From NCBI GenBank assembly GCA_028768545.1, contig CP054838.1:3521001-3585000 (forward strand): DNA of 64,000 nt, in the 5' to 3' direction. Positions within the stretch are counted from its first letter, which is position 1; each line of letters opens with the position of its first letter. The DNA is from Desulfobacter sp. (GTDB taxonomy: Bacteria > Desulfobacterota > Desulfobacteria > Desulfobacterales > Desulfobacteraceae). Made by a program: the position numbers and the translations under genes. This document shows positions 36,954 to 46,474 of this stretch, piece by piece. The notes beneath the pieces are model-generated. The model did no database searches. It saw nothing but the letters and a program-made list of their open reading frames with translations, and was not told where the DNA came from.

Positions 36954-38855
36954 ATGTCCAATTTGTATGCGAATGCCTATGATCAGTCCATTAATGATCC
37001 TGAAAACTTCTGGGGACCTGTTGCCGAAGACTGTTTCTGGTATAAAAAATGGGACAAGGTATTGGATGACACCAATTTACCTTTTTACCGATGGTTTAAA
37101 GGGGGACAGACCAATACCTGCTATAACGCTGTGGACCTTCATGTTCAAGAAGGCCGTGGAGACCAGGATGCCATAATCTATGACAGTCCGGTCACAGATA
37201 CCATAAAAAAATATACCTATAATGACCTTAAAAAAGAAGTCTCTTTATTTGCCGGTGCCCTTGCTGCAAAAGGTGTGTCCAAAGGAGATCGGGTCATTAT
37301 CTACATGCCCATGATCCCTGAAGCGGTGTTTGCCATGCTGGGCTGTGCTCGGTTAGGTGCGGTTCATTCGGTGGTTTTCGGCGGATTTGCCGCCAATGAA
37401 CTGGCCACCCGTATCAATAATGCCAAACCCAAGGTGATTGTCTCTGCATCCTGCGGTATTGAGGTCAAAAAAGTCATTGAATACAAGCCCTTGCTCGATG
37501 AAGCCATTGACCTCTCAGAATCCAAGCCCGATGCCTGTATTATTCTCCAGCGTCCCCAGGCCCAGGCCAGTATGATAGACGGCAGGGATTTTGACTGGCA
37601 GGATGTGATGTTTCAGGCAAGCCCCAAAGAGTGTGTACCGGTAGAGGCAACAGATCCTTTGTATATCCTTTATACGTCTGGCACCACAGGAGAACCCAAG
37701 GGGGTGGTCAGGGACAACGGCGGGCATATGGTCGCCCTCAAGTGGACCATGAACGCCATTTACGGGGTTAATCAGGGGGATGTCTATTGGGCTGCCTCTG
37801 ACATCGGTTGGGTGGTGGGTCATTCGTATATTGTATACGGTCCCCTGCTCAAAGGCTGCACCACCATCATATTTGAAGGAAAACCTGTGGGCACGCCGGA
37901 TGCCTCCGTATTCTGGCGAATCATATCAGAACATAAGGTCAAAACTTTATTTACAGCACCCACAGCCTTCAGGGCCATCAAGCGCGAAGATCCAGCAGCT
38001 CAGATGATGAAGGATTTTGATTTGTCAGAATTTAACTATTTGTTTCTTGCAGGAGAGCGCACCGATCCAGATACCTTGTCCTGGGCGGAGAACAGCCTGA
38101 AAGTGCCGGTCATCGATCATTGGTGGCAGACGGAAACAGGCTGGGCCATTGCTGCCAACTGCGTGGGCATAGAACAATTCCCGGTAAAACCAGGCTCTCC
38201 CACAAAAGCGGCTCCCGGATGGAATATGGAGGTATTGGACAATGATGGCAAGCCTGTATCCAAAGGGGATATCGGCGCCATTGTGGTCAAGCTTCCCTTG
38301 CCCCCGGGTACCCTGCCCACCCTGTGGCAGAATGATGAACGATATAAAGAGGCCTATTTGTCTAAATTTCCAGGTTATTATGAAACCTCGGATGCAGGCT
38401 TTATTGACCAGGACGATTATATCTATGTCATGGCCCGTACCGACGACATTATTAATGTGGCCGGCCACAGGCTGTCCACAGGGGCCATGGAAGAAGCCAT
38501 TGCAGGGCATCCTGATGTGGCCGAATGCGCGGTTATGGGGGTTGAAGATCAGCTCAAGGGCCAGATCCCCTTAGGCATGATGGTGCTCAATGCCAGCGTG
38601 GACAGGGATCACAGCGAGGTGGTCAAAGAGGTGGTTCAGCTGGTCAGGGAAAAGATCGGTCCTGTGGCTGCCTTTAAAACAGCCACCGTGGTCAAACGCT
38701 TACCCAAAACCAGATCAGGTAAAATATTGAGAGGGACCATGCGGTCCATTGCAGATAAAAAAGAGTACAAAGTTCCTGCAACCATTGACGACTATGCCAT
38801 CCTGGATGAAATCGAAGAGTCTTTAGGAAAGATCGGGTATGGAAAACAAGCATGA
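36954..38855 (+). CDS. prpE: Propionyl-CoA synthetase-like acyl-CoA synthetase
   Basis: A second AMP-forming synthetase, 633 residues, about the length of PrpE/ACSS3. It has YTSGTTGEPKG (about 238-248), HWWQTETGWA, ARTDDIINVAGHRLSTG and KTRSGKILRGT. The Trp-to-Gly-type acyl pocket change that favours propionate cannot be checked by eye, so the substrate (propionate or another short acid) is inferred from length, motifs such as DIGWVVGHSYIVYGPLL and pairing with acs. TAGGAG precedes the ATG. It is probably co-transcribed with acs. Confidence 0.82.
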   Translation: MSNLYANAYDQSINDPENFWGPVAEDCFWYKKWDKVLDDTNLPFYRWFKGGQTNTCYNAVDLHVQEGRGDQDAIIYDSPVTDTIKKYTYNDLKKEVSLFAGALAAKGVSKGDRVIIYMPMIPEAVFAMLGCARLGAVHSVVFGGFAANELATRINNAKPKVIVSASCGIEVKKVIEYKPLLDEAIDLSESKPDACIILQRPQAQASMIDGRDFDWQDVMFQASPKECVPVEATDPLYILYTSGTTGEPKGVVRDNGGHMVALKWTMNAIYGVNQGDVYWAASDIGWVVGHSYIVYGPLLKGCTTIIFEGKPVGTPDASVFWRIISEHKVKTLFTAPTAFRAIKREDPAAQMMKDFDLSEFNYLFLAGERTDPDTLSWAENSLKVPVIDHWWQTETGWAIAANCVGIEQFPVKPGSPTKAAPGWNMEVLDNDGKPVSKGDIGAIVVKLPLPPGTLPTLWQNDERYKEAYLSKFPGYYETSDAGFIDQDDYIYVMARTDDIINVAGHRLSTGAMEEAIAGHPDVAECAVMGVEDQLKGQIPLGMMVLNASVDRDHSEVVKEVVQLVREKIGPVAAFKTATVVKRLPKTRSGKILRGTMRSIADKKEYKVPATIDDYAILDEIEESLGKIGYGKQA

Positions 38856-38977
38856 GCACGTTCATATTAGAAAATATTAAAAGAGAGGGGGTGGTGTAAT
38901 ATGTCCTGATTATCCCTTGATAATCATAACTTTAATCCGATCAACTCAAACAAAGGTCAAACAGGAGGAAACATAGT

Positions 38978-39073
38978 ATGGATCCAAAAATGTGGGTATA
39001 TATCCTTTTGGGATTATACATTATTTACTGCTTTTGGTGGGAGGGCGTTCAAAATTCTGTGTCAGTTGAATGA
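38978..39073 (+). pseudogene. 5' fragment of a probable sodium:solute symporter, truncated by an IS
   Basis: After a strong AGGAGG site (38962-38967), ATG 38978 opens a hydrophobic frame (MDPKMWVYILLGLYIIYCFWW) shaped like a first membrane helix. After about 21 codons it runs into the IS256-family left end and stops at 39071. The position after acs and prpE suggests a short-chain-acid symporter of the SSS family, but too little is left to prove it; a free-standing small membrane protein is the alternative. No continuation is seen on the other side of the IS. Confidence 0.5.
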
Positions 39074-40491
39074 AAGCTGATATACTCAGCTAAATAAGGA
39101 GAACTGACATGACCGAAGAAAACACCGAATTTGATTTTCAAAAAGCCCTTAAAGGCATCCAGGAAGGTAAACCCTTCACAGGTAAGGGCGGCGTCCTTAC
39201 ATCATTAATCAAAAATCTTGCTGAAGCTGCTCTTGAAGGAGAGTTGGAGTCCCATCTCGGGCAGGAAGTTTCTGCCAACCGCCGTAATGGAAAAAGCAAA
39301 AAGACCATTAAATCCCTGGATGGTAAATTTGAGCTGGAAACCCCGCGTGACAGGGCCGGAACCTTCTCTCCACAGATCGTCAAAAAACATCAGACAACGC
39401 TCAGCGATGAAATTGAAAGAAAGATAATAGCCCTTTACGGCCTGGGCATGAGTTATAATGATATGGCTTCCCATTTACAGGAAATCTATGGACTTGAGAT
39501 TTCAAATGCCACTCTGAGCACCATTACCGATAAAATCATCCATACCGTCAAAGAATGGCAGGCCAGGCCGTTGGAAAATGTGTACCCAATCGTATGGCTT
39601 GATGCCATACATTATAAAGTACGAGAAAACGGAAAGGTCAGCAGCAAAGCCGTTTACACAATTCTTGGGGTGAATATCGAGGGCCGCAAAGAGGTTCTTG
39701 GGCTGTACATATCCGAGAATGAGGGTGCGAACTTCTGGCTGCAGGTGTTAACAGACCTTTCAAACCGAGGGGTAAAAGATATCCTGATTGCCTGTGTTGA
39801 TGGTCTAAAAGGTTTTCCCGAGGCCATTGAGACCATATTCCCGGACACAGAAGTTCAACTCTGCGTAGTCCACCAGATCCGAAATTCATTGAAATACGTT
39901 GGTTCCAAAAATAAAAAGGAATTTATGGCAGATCTAAAACGTGTTTATAAAGCGGTCAATAAGGATCTGGCCGAAGAAGAACTGGATATCTTGGAAAATA
40001 AATGGAATGACAAATACCCGATTGTGATAAAATCCTGGCGGAACAACTGGGAACGCCTCAGTCATTTCTTTAAATATCCAGAAGAGATTCGACGGATAAT
40101 ATACACCACAAATACCATTGAGGCTGTGCATCGACAGTTTCGAAAACTGACCAAAACAAAGGGATCATTCCCGAACCAGGACAGCCTGTTAAAGCTGCTT
40201 TACATGGGGATCCAGAACGCCAGTAAAAAATGGACAATGCCGATTCAAAATTGGTCACTGACAATTTCCCAGTTGGCAATTTTCTTTGAAGGCCGGCTGG
40301 ATAAAGAGCTGGGAATTTGATAGGGATTTATTTACAGATGGAAAAGATGGTTCCAGGAACTCCACTCCAGCAAAAGTCAACTCCTCCGACGTGGCTGATT
40401 GAAGGCCCATTCTCGGACCTGACTTTTACTTCCGCTGGCGCTGAGGCAGATCCGGGAACCGAAACCGTGACACAGAATTCTGAACATTCCC
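39041..40491 (+). mobile_element. IS256-family insertion sequence (no TSD visible)
   Basis: The inverted ends share GTTCA-A/G-AATTCTGTGTCA (left from about 39041, right ending about 40491). The outer six bases differ between the ends, so borders are good to a few bases. Flanks (TTTGGTGG left, GATATCTT right) do not match, so there is no target duplication and an adjacent deletion is likely. Confidence 0.85.
39109..40320 (+). CDS. IS256-family transposase
   Basis: A 403-residue mutator-type (MULE) transposase. The catalytic residues lie in WLDAIHYKVRENG (Asp), CVDGLKGFPEAI (Asp) and TNTIEAVHRQFRKLTK (Glu). The C2H region reads QLCVVHQIRNSLKYV. An N-terminal DNA-binding part and full length suggest an active enzyme. 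AAGGAG lies eight bases before the ATG. Confidence 0.96.
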   Translation: MTEENTEFDFQKALKGIQEGKPFTGKGGVLTSLIKNLAEAALEGELESHLGQEVSANRRNGKSKKTIKSLDGKFELETPRDRAGTFSPQIVKKHQTTLSDEIERKIIALYGLGMSYNDMASHLQEIYGLEISNATLSTITDKIIHTVKEWQARPLENVYPIVWLDAIHYKVRENGKVSSKAVYTILGVNIEGRKEVLGLYISENEGANFWLQVLTDLSNRGVKDILIACVDGLKGFPEAIETIFPDTEVQLCVVHQIRNSLKYVGSKNKKEFMADLKRVYKAVNKDLAEEELDILENKWNDKYPIVIKSWRNNWERLSHFFKYPEEIRRIIYTTNTIEAVHRQFRKLTKTKGSFPNQDSLLKLLYMGIQNASKKWTMPIQNWSLTISQLAIFFEGRLDKELGI

Positions 40492-40497
40492 GATATC

Positions 40498-43400
40498 TTA
40501 TTTTATTACGAACAAGGTCTTGACCCTGCCAAAGGATTCTTCTTCCTGGTCTACGCGCCCAGGGGCATCCAGAAACAGACGTTCTGGTTCAATTTTTTCC
40601 GAACTGAGAATATAATCCCTGACCTCTTGGCTGCGAAGCTGTCCAAGATTCTTTAACTCTTTTTGCCCCACCTTAAAATGGGTAATGAGCAGTTTTTCTT
40701 TTTCAAGGGGGGAAATCTTTTTTTCAAGCCCTGCTTCATCCCTTGGTTTTGGAAACAGTGCAAGCCCGTAAGCTTTTTCAATGAGTTGATTTCGCTTTTC
40801 CCGGGAAAGGGTATCAGGATCTATGTTTTTTTCAGACATCATGGAGACCAGCAATGCCTTAAGTTTTAAAATTCGAATCTGCTCACCGTCGTTTGTCAGG
40901 TCAAATTGACCTTTAATTTCAAGATTAAGGCGTTCTTTTTCAATCAAAATTTTGACAAGCTGGTCAATTTTATCTTTATTCTTTTGATCCAAGTTTGAAG
41001 TTCCGGGAACAAATTCAACAAATCCCAGTTCTCCGTTGTCTCCCAGTCCGACCAGGGACCCAAGAAATTTAAAAGGAGCCGTCACAACCGAAAGAATTAA
41101 ATTTTTAAAGGTGGTCACCACAACCCGGCCATAGTCAAACTCCGGATCATCCAATTGTCCTTGAATGGGCAGGTCCAAATCAATTTCACCCTCTGCGTTT
41201 TTCAAAAGGGAAATGGCAAGAGGTATGGGTAAGGATGTGGCATCAGGGCTTGTCACTTGTTTGCCCAGGGTCAGTTGATCAAAGAAAAGATTATTGGTGG
41301 AGACAAGCTTATTGCCTTGAATATGATAGTTAAGGTCGAGTATGAGTTTGCCCTTTTGTATTTCATACCCAATATACTTGACAGCATAAGCGTTGAATTG
41401 GGGCAATTCAATGTTTTTAAAAGAGACTGAAAAATCAGCAGATTTTTCCGGTTTAAACAGGTCAAAGGATCCTGTAATGTCCAGGGAAGACTGGGTTTTA
41501 TGAATTCCTTTAAGGTTGATTTGAGCAGGGGCTTTTTCCGATGAGCCAAGCCCGGAAACACTGCCGGCAATCTGGGTCATATTCGCACTAAAATGGGGTT
41601 GATTAAAAAAATCATTAAAATTAATCTGCCCGCCCTGAAGGGTAATGGCCTTGATGTTGATCTTTGGAATTTGCTTTGATTTTGAAGAATTTGAATTCGT
41701 CTTTTTTTCAGGCGAAGACCCTTTTTGTGTTTCTGCCAGGATGTTGCTGAGATTTAACTGCCCTGTTTTTGAGATAATGACCTGTTGATAAAAATCGGTT
41801 AATGCTATTTTTTGAACCATGACTTGAATTGGATTCAAAGCAATATCCATCCCGGAAAAATGCAGGGACTTGCATTTAAACAGATCTTTGCCATCTGTTT
41901 TATTTTTGGATTCAAAATCATTGAGTGCGGCTTTTCCTTTGAACCGGATTTTAGGGGCATTTGCCTTGTCCATATCAACAAAAAGGCGACCCTTGGACAT
42001 CATTTGGCCCTTGGCAATCAGAATATTAAGTTTCTCTGTAAAATACGGCTCAAAGGGGGTTAAATCCATTTGAGCCAGGTTAAAATCTATACTGGCGCTC
42101 GGCCTGGAAAGTAAAAGATCTCCTTTAAACGCCATCCGGCCTTTTTCCTGAAAAGTTAAGGCCCCCTTGATATCCGCCTTTTGATTCTCTGAGGTTGACA
42201 GGTTGGTGGCAAGGGCCCCAATATCTGACACCTGTATTTGAACAGGCTTTTGGAGCCCAAGGTCTGAAAATGTCACCTGGTATTTTTCAAGAAGAAACCG
42301 CCCTATTTCAAGGGACCAGGCATCTACACCTCTTTGAGAAGGTTTCTTCTCATCGGATGGATTCTGCTCTGTTTCTTTCACAGGCCTGCCAGGATCCAGG
42401 CGGGTCAAAAGATTAATTTTGCCTTGAGAATCTCTTATGAGATTAAACCTTCCCTCCCTTGTGAGGATCTCTTTAACTTGGACCTGTTTTTGCCCCAGAT
42501 CCAGGTTAATATCATTGACCTCAAGCCTGTTAATATCCATGGCCGGAGCGGTTTTGTCCAATATTTTTAAGTCATCAACCCCGAGGCTGCCATTTATAAT
42601 CTCTAGGTCGGGTATGCCTTGGGTAGTTGAAAAAACAAATCCGGCACTGATATCTGTGTTGCCCAAACTTAAATTTTTCCCGGTATAGGCGCTGTAATAC
42701 GGGACATATTTATCCGGCCAAATATTTTCAAGATTAAGGCTGCCTTGAATTTTATAATCCTTTTCTACTAAAAAATTACCCTGGGTTGAGACCTTTTCTT
42801 CGCGCTCGGTTAAAAAGCTCAGGTCAAACTCGCCTGATATTTCCGGGCCCATGTCCACATTTTTAAGGCGAGCGTCCAGGTTGGAAAGACGAGTGGAAAA
42901 ACCAGGCTCAACTTTTTCATCTTTGAAATCAAAAGAGCCGTCTTCAACAGACGCCTGAAGTATTTTAACGGATACAGGAAAGGCCAAAGCTGATGAATCC
43001 GCCAAATCCTGATCTTCCTTTAAAGGAGAGGGCCTGGCCCCAGGGTCTGTAAAATCAAGATTTAACCGGCCGTCAGCCCCTCTTTTTAAATAAATATGGG
43101 CCCCTTTCATCACCAGGTTTTTGATTGTAAGCTCTTTTGAAAACAGATTGGCGCACCCTGCTTCAAGCTTAAGATTTGGGCAGGAGAACAACGGCTGGTC
43201 CCCAAGCATACGCAGGTCCAGGTCTTGTCCTGAAACCCGGACCTTTAATTCAAGGACCTGGTTTCCGCCTGGATGTTTCCCTTTTTCAGCCCGGGTATAA
43301 CGGGCTTCCAGATCCAGGTCAAAAAGCCCGGGCCGGACAAATGTCACGCCCTTTGGAAGGTTCAGGTAGTTTAAATAAACCTCCGGGTCAAAATTTTTAA

Positions 43401-44079
43401 TGCTTAAACTCATTTTTGAGGCTTGGGAAGGATCAAAGACCAGGGAGTTGAAATTTGAATTAATTTGTGCCTGGTTCAATAAAAAACGGAGTCCGGCAAC
43501 GGCTGACTTTTTCTTGTCCAAATTGGTTAAAAGGGGAATTTCAAGGTTAAAGGCTTCAATTTTATGGGTCAGATCCTGGGTTGAATCTATAAACTGCACC
43601 CCTGCATTTTTAATGTTTATATTGGCCAGTGAAAACTTGAATTCTGTTGTGTCCTGTGATTTATCCGCCTCTTTTGTTAAAGAATCATTTTCAAAATTTT
43701 GAATCAAATCAGATATGTTCAACCGATTATTCTTGTTGAGCCTTAAAAAAATTTGGGGGCTGTGCAGGTCAATGTCTGAGACCACCGGAGCCATTTTGAA
43801 CAATGAAAGCACAGAGAGATCAAAATGAATTTTCTCTATGGATAAAAGATCGGCCTGTTCTTTTCCCTGAATCTTTAACCCGTTAATAAACAATTCCAAA
43901 GTATAGGGGTTAAACTGGACGTTCTGGATAACAGCCTTGCGGTCAAGGGTCTGGTCTATTGAATTGACAATTATTTTTCTGGCGGCATAGGGAACCCCAA
44001 AAAAACCAAGAACAGAATAAATTACCACCAGACAGGCGAGCGAATAGAGCAATGGTTTCACGTATCTGTATTTGTTCAT
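40498..44079 (-). CDS. AsmA-like DUF748 envelope protein
   Basis: A large protein of 1193 residues with one N-terminal membrane helix (about 8-32, LLYSLACLVVIYSVLGFFG) and a long periplasmic beta-rich part with repeated short strands, as in AsmA/DUF748 proteins of the bridge-like lipid-transfer type. Near the C-terminus an OmpA-like stretch (EFVPGTSNLDQKNKDKIDQL) may contact peptidoglycan. ATG 44079 is chosen because GGAGG lies six bases upstream; an ATG 7 codons earlier lacks one. It is the last gene of the 50.0-40.5 kb operon. Its stop lies only 7 bases from the IS256 end, so it is just intact. A role in lipid transport across the periplasm is inferred from the family. Confidence 0.82.
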   Translation of the reverse strand: MNKYRYVKPLLYSLACLVVIYSVLGFFGVPYAARKIIVNSIDQTLDRKAVIQNVQFNPYTLELFINGLKIQGKEQADLLSIEKIHFDLSVLSLFKMAPVVSDIDLHSPQIFLRLNKNNRLNISDLIQNFENDSLTKEADKSQDTTEFKFSLANINIKNAGVQFIDSTQDLTHKIEAFNLEIPLLTNLDKKKSAVAGLRFLLNQAQINSNFNSLVFDPSQASKMSLSIKNFDPEVYLNYLNLPKGVTFVRPGLFDLDLEARYTRAEKGKHPGGNQVLELKVRVSGQDLDLRMLGDQPLFSCPNLKLEAGCANLFSKELTIKNLVMKGAHIYLKRGADGRLNLDFTDPGARPSPLKEDQDLADSSALAFPVSVKILQASVEDGSFDFKDEKVEPGFSTRLSNLDARLKNVDMGPEISGEFDLSFLTEREEKVSTQGNFLVEKDYKIQGSLNLENIWPDKYVPYYSAYTGKNLSLGNTDISAGFVFSTTQGIPDLEIINGSLGVDDLKILDKTAPAMDINRLEVNDINLDLGQKQVQVKEILTREGRFNLIRDSQGKINLLTRLDPGRPVKETEQNPSDEKKPSQRGVDAWSLEIGRFLLEKYQVTFSDLGLQKPVQIQVSDIGALATNLSTSENQKADIKGALTFQEKGRMAFKGDLLLSRPSASIDFNLAQMDLTPFEPYFTEKLNILIAKGQMMSKGRLFVDMDKANAPKIRFKGKAALNDFESKNKTDGKDLFKCKSLHFSGMDIALNPIQVMVQKIALTDFYQQVIISKTGQLNLSNILAETQKGSSPEKKTNSNSSKSKQIPKINIKAITLQGGQINFNDFFNQPHFSANMTQIAGSVSGLGSSEKAPAQINLKGIHKTQSSLDITGSFDLFKPEKSADFSVSFKNIELPQFNAYAVKYIGYEIQKGKLILDLNYHIQGNKLVSTNNLFFDQLTLGKQVTSPDATSLPIPLAISLLKNAEGEIDLDLPIQGQLDDPEFDYGRVVVTTFKNLILSVVTAPFKFLGSLVGLGDNGELGFVEFVPGTSNLDQKNKDKIDQLVKILIEKERLNLEIKGQFDLTNDGEQIRILKLKALLVSMMSEKNIDPDTLSREKRNQLIEKAYGLALFPKPRDEAGLEKKISPLEKEKLLITHFKVGQKELKNLGQLRSQEVRDYILSSEKIEPERLFLDAPGRVDQEEESFGRVKTLFVIK

Positions 44080-44108
44080 TTTTTCCTCCATGTTCAACAT
44101 CCTTAAGC

Positions 44109-45941
44109 TTAGATCAACCCGAAAAGCGGGCCATTTATTTTACCAAGTTCCTTGACCTTTTTTTCCACATCAGGATCGGGTTCAAGGGCGGCCGCATGAA
44201 AGGGCTTGATCCGGGCATCAATGATCAAAGGCCCTTTACATCCCCAATGCTTATATTCCTGGGTCTCATCTATTCCGTATATGTCGTGGGAAGGGTTGGA
44301 CCGTAAAAAAGTAACCCAGAGAAAATTGGCAAAGGTTTTTCCGGCAAACCCAGGATCATCCACAAGAACAAATAGGGGCAGGCCCTCAAGTCCGCAGGTT
44401 CTTTCAAGACCGCTTTTAAATGTGCGGATCTCTTGTTCAGCCCGTTCATAGGATGAAAATTGGGGTCCTTTGACCACCACCATTCCGGGAGTGGCGCACA
44501 CAGGATGGGAAAATCCATCCCCCAATGACAGGCCGGAAGGAAACCCGGAGTCAAGGGTTCGAAGTTTGGGTCCGGCCGCTGCCATAATGACCTTAGAGCC
44601 CTGGTTAAGGCCTGATCCGGAATAATCCAGGGTATCCATGGTGGTTTTGGTGATAAAATGCAGATCCCTGGAAAAATCCATACGTTCAAGCATATGGATC
44701 AAAAAGGCCTTTTCATCATTGACCTCAAGTTTTTCATTGTCCTCGTGGGCACAGATAAACAAATATTTGGCAAGGGAAAGCTGTCCTGTGCCAAGGATGG
44801 CATTGGCATGGGTGAGCAGCTCTCTGGGTTTTCTTTTTTCATAGGGGATATACCGTTCATGGGCTTTGGCCAAAAGCAGGGGATGAACCCCGGCCTCATC
44901 CACGGCATTGACGGCCACAACACCCGGCAGGGCATCTGAGACTGCACTGCGGGTAATTTCATGGATAAGCCGCCCAAAAATAGAGTCTTCCTGGGGCGGC
45001 CGTCCCACCACGGTAAACGGGAAAATGGCTCCGGGTCTGTGAAAAACCGAAACCACCTTTAGATATGGAAACTCATGGACCTGTGAATAATACCCAAGAT
45101 GATCTCCAAAAGGCCCTTCGGGTTTGGTGGCGCCTGGAACGATAAACCCTGTAATACAAAAATCTGCATCATTTGAAATAATAAACCCCTGTCTTTCACT
45201 ATACCGAAAATTACGTCCGGCAAGTGCGCCGGCAAACGCGACTTCCGGTATATTTTCCGGCAGCGGCATTACAGCTGCCAAGGTATGGGCAGGCGGTCCG
45301 CCGATAAAAATAGAGACCTTTAAGGGTTGGTTCAACTCCAAAGCCTTTTTATGGTGGATGGAAATCCCCCGGTGAATCTGATAGTGAATCCCGATGTCAC
45401 GGTTGGTCTCATAGTCATTTCCCGATAGTTGAATCCTGTACATCCCCAGATTTGATCTGAGCATGGAGTTAAACCCGGGCTCCCTTGAAAAGACCTGGGG
45501 CAGAAGCACAAAGGCACCCCCGTCTTTGGGCCAGCATTGAATCAAGGGCAGGCGATCAATGGTGGTTTTTGCACAAGGCCCCAGGCGGGATGGTGTTTTG
45601 ACGGGAAGTGCATGCACCAGGGCCTTGGCAGCTTTTACCCCGGAAAAAGGCGATTTCAACCATCTGCCGGGATCAGACTTTAATTCAACCAATGCCCTGA
45701 CCCTGTCCATCTGGGGTTCAAAAATCTTAAGGGTTCTTTCCCAGGTCCCGAAAAGGTTGGACAGGGCATAAAACTTGGAATGCTTTACCCGGGTGAACAA
45801 GAGGGCCGGCCCCCCGGCACGATTGACCTGGCGTGTGATTTCAGCCATTTCAAGATAAGGATCCACCTCATGGTCAATGCGTGCAACCTCCCCTTGTTTC
45901 TCAAGATAGTCTATTGTTGATTTTAACGAGTCAAATTTCAT
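44109..45941 (-). CDS. UbiD-family decarboxylase (prenylated-FMN type)
   Basis: A 610-residue UbiD-family enzyme. The prFMN/metal site region is seen in NRDIGIHYQIHRGISIHH, and the catalytic acid region in PEGPFGDHLGYYSQVHEFP. These enzymes decarboxylate aromatic or unsaturated acids; the member of about 600 residues in quinone producers acts in menaquinone or ubiquinone synthesis. Which acid is used here is open, and the partner UbiX is not in the window. The length exceeds the about 490 residues of E. coli UbiD because of the C-terminal part. The start overlaps the stop of the previous gene by four bases. Confidence 0.87.
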   Translation of the reverse strand: MKFDSLKSTIDYLEKQGEVARIDHEVDPYLEMAEITRQVNRAGGPALLFTRVKHSKFYALSNLFGTWERTLKIFEPQMDRVRALVELKSDPGRWLKSPFSGVKAAKALVHALPVKTPSRLGPCAKTTIDRLPLIQCWPKDGGAFVLLPQVFSREPGFNSMLRSNLGMYRIQLSGNDYETNRDIGIHYQIHRGISIHHKKALELNQPLKVSIFIGGPPAHTLAAVMPLPENIPEVAFAGALAGRNFRYSERQGFIISNDADFCITGFIVPGATKPEGPFGDHLGYYSQVHEFPYLKVVSVFHRPGAIFPFTVVGRPPQEDSIFGRLIHEITRSAVSDALPGVVAVNAVDEAGVHPLLLAKAHERYIPYEKRKPRELLTHANAILGTGQLSLAKYLFICAHEDNEKLEVNDEKAFLIHMLERMDFSRDLHFITKTTMDTLDYSGSGLNQGSKVIMAAAGPKLRTLDSGFPSGLSLGDGFSHPVCATPGMVVVKGPQFSSYERAEQEIRTFKSGLERTCGLEGLPLFVLVDDPGFAGKTFANFLWVTFLRSNPSHDIYGIDETQEYKHWGCKGPLIIDARIKPFHAAALEPDPDVEKKVKELGKINGPLFGLI

Positions 45942-46474
45942 AAGCTCAGCTCTAATCTGTTCCCTATTCCCTGTTCATTGTCCATGTAATAAATAAGATC
46001 CGGGGCAAACAAATACATTTTGGCATTGAACCGGGTCCAGAAAAAATCAAAAATTTCTTTTGTCCCGGCCGTGATGCCAAAACGCCGACAATAGCTAAAG
46101 GCAATGGCAATGGTTTTGGCTTTGGCATCACAGGGCTGGATACGGCCTGACATCTGAACCCCTTTAATTTTGGAAAATTGACTGGCGTCCTCAAAAATAG
46201 AAGCGGCGCAGACCCGGTTGACCCCTTGCCTGATATGGCAGGCCCCAGGGCTAGAAAAAAAATAAAACCCCGGGGCATGATACCAATAGTATACCGGAGC
46301 GATCCAGGGCAGAGCCCGGTCAAAGCCATGATTCTCTTTAGAGCAGCATTCTTTTGTACTGCTGGGGCCTGTCTCATCACAGGTACCCAGGGACATGACC
46401 TTAGCGGTTTGAATCAGAGCCAGGCAGTTTTTTTTCATTTGCGCTTTGGAGACTTTGCCGGGTTTATTTGGCAT
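45938..46474 (-). CDS. Pyridoxamine-5'-phosphate oxidase-like flavin split-barrel protein (YhbP-like)
   Basis: A 178-residue protein of the FMN-binding split-barrel fold. Strands VMSLGTCDE, APVYYWYHAPGFYFFSSP and VQMSGRIQPC follow the PNPOx/YhbP order. An unusual insertion between the first strands carries several Cys (CDETGPSSTKECCSKE), possibly for metal or redox use. It overlaps the UbiD gene at its stop (ATGA) and the M48 gene at its start (11 bases). The function is unknown; a flavin carrier or reductase linked to UbiD is conceivable but only inferred from the overlap. Confidence 0.72.
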   Translation of the reverse strand: MPNKPGKVSKAQMKKNCLALIQTAKVMSLGTCDETGPSSTKECCSKENHGFDRALPWIAPVYYWYHAPGFYFFSSPGACHIRQGVNRVCAASIFEDASQFSKIKGVQMSGRIQPCDAKAKTIAIAFSYCRRFGITAGTKEIFDFFWTRFNAKMYLFAPDLIYYMDNEQGIGNRLELSL

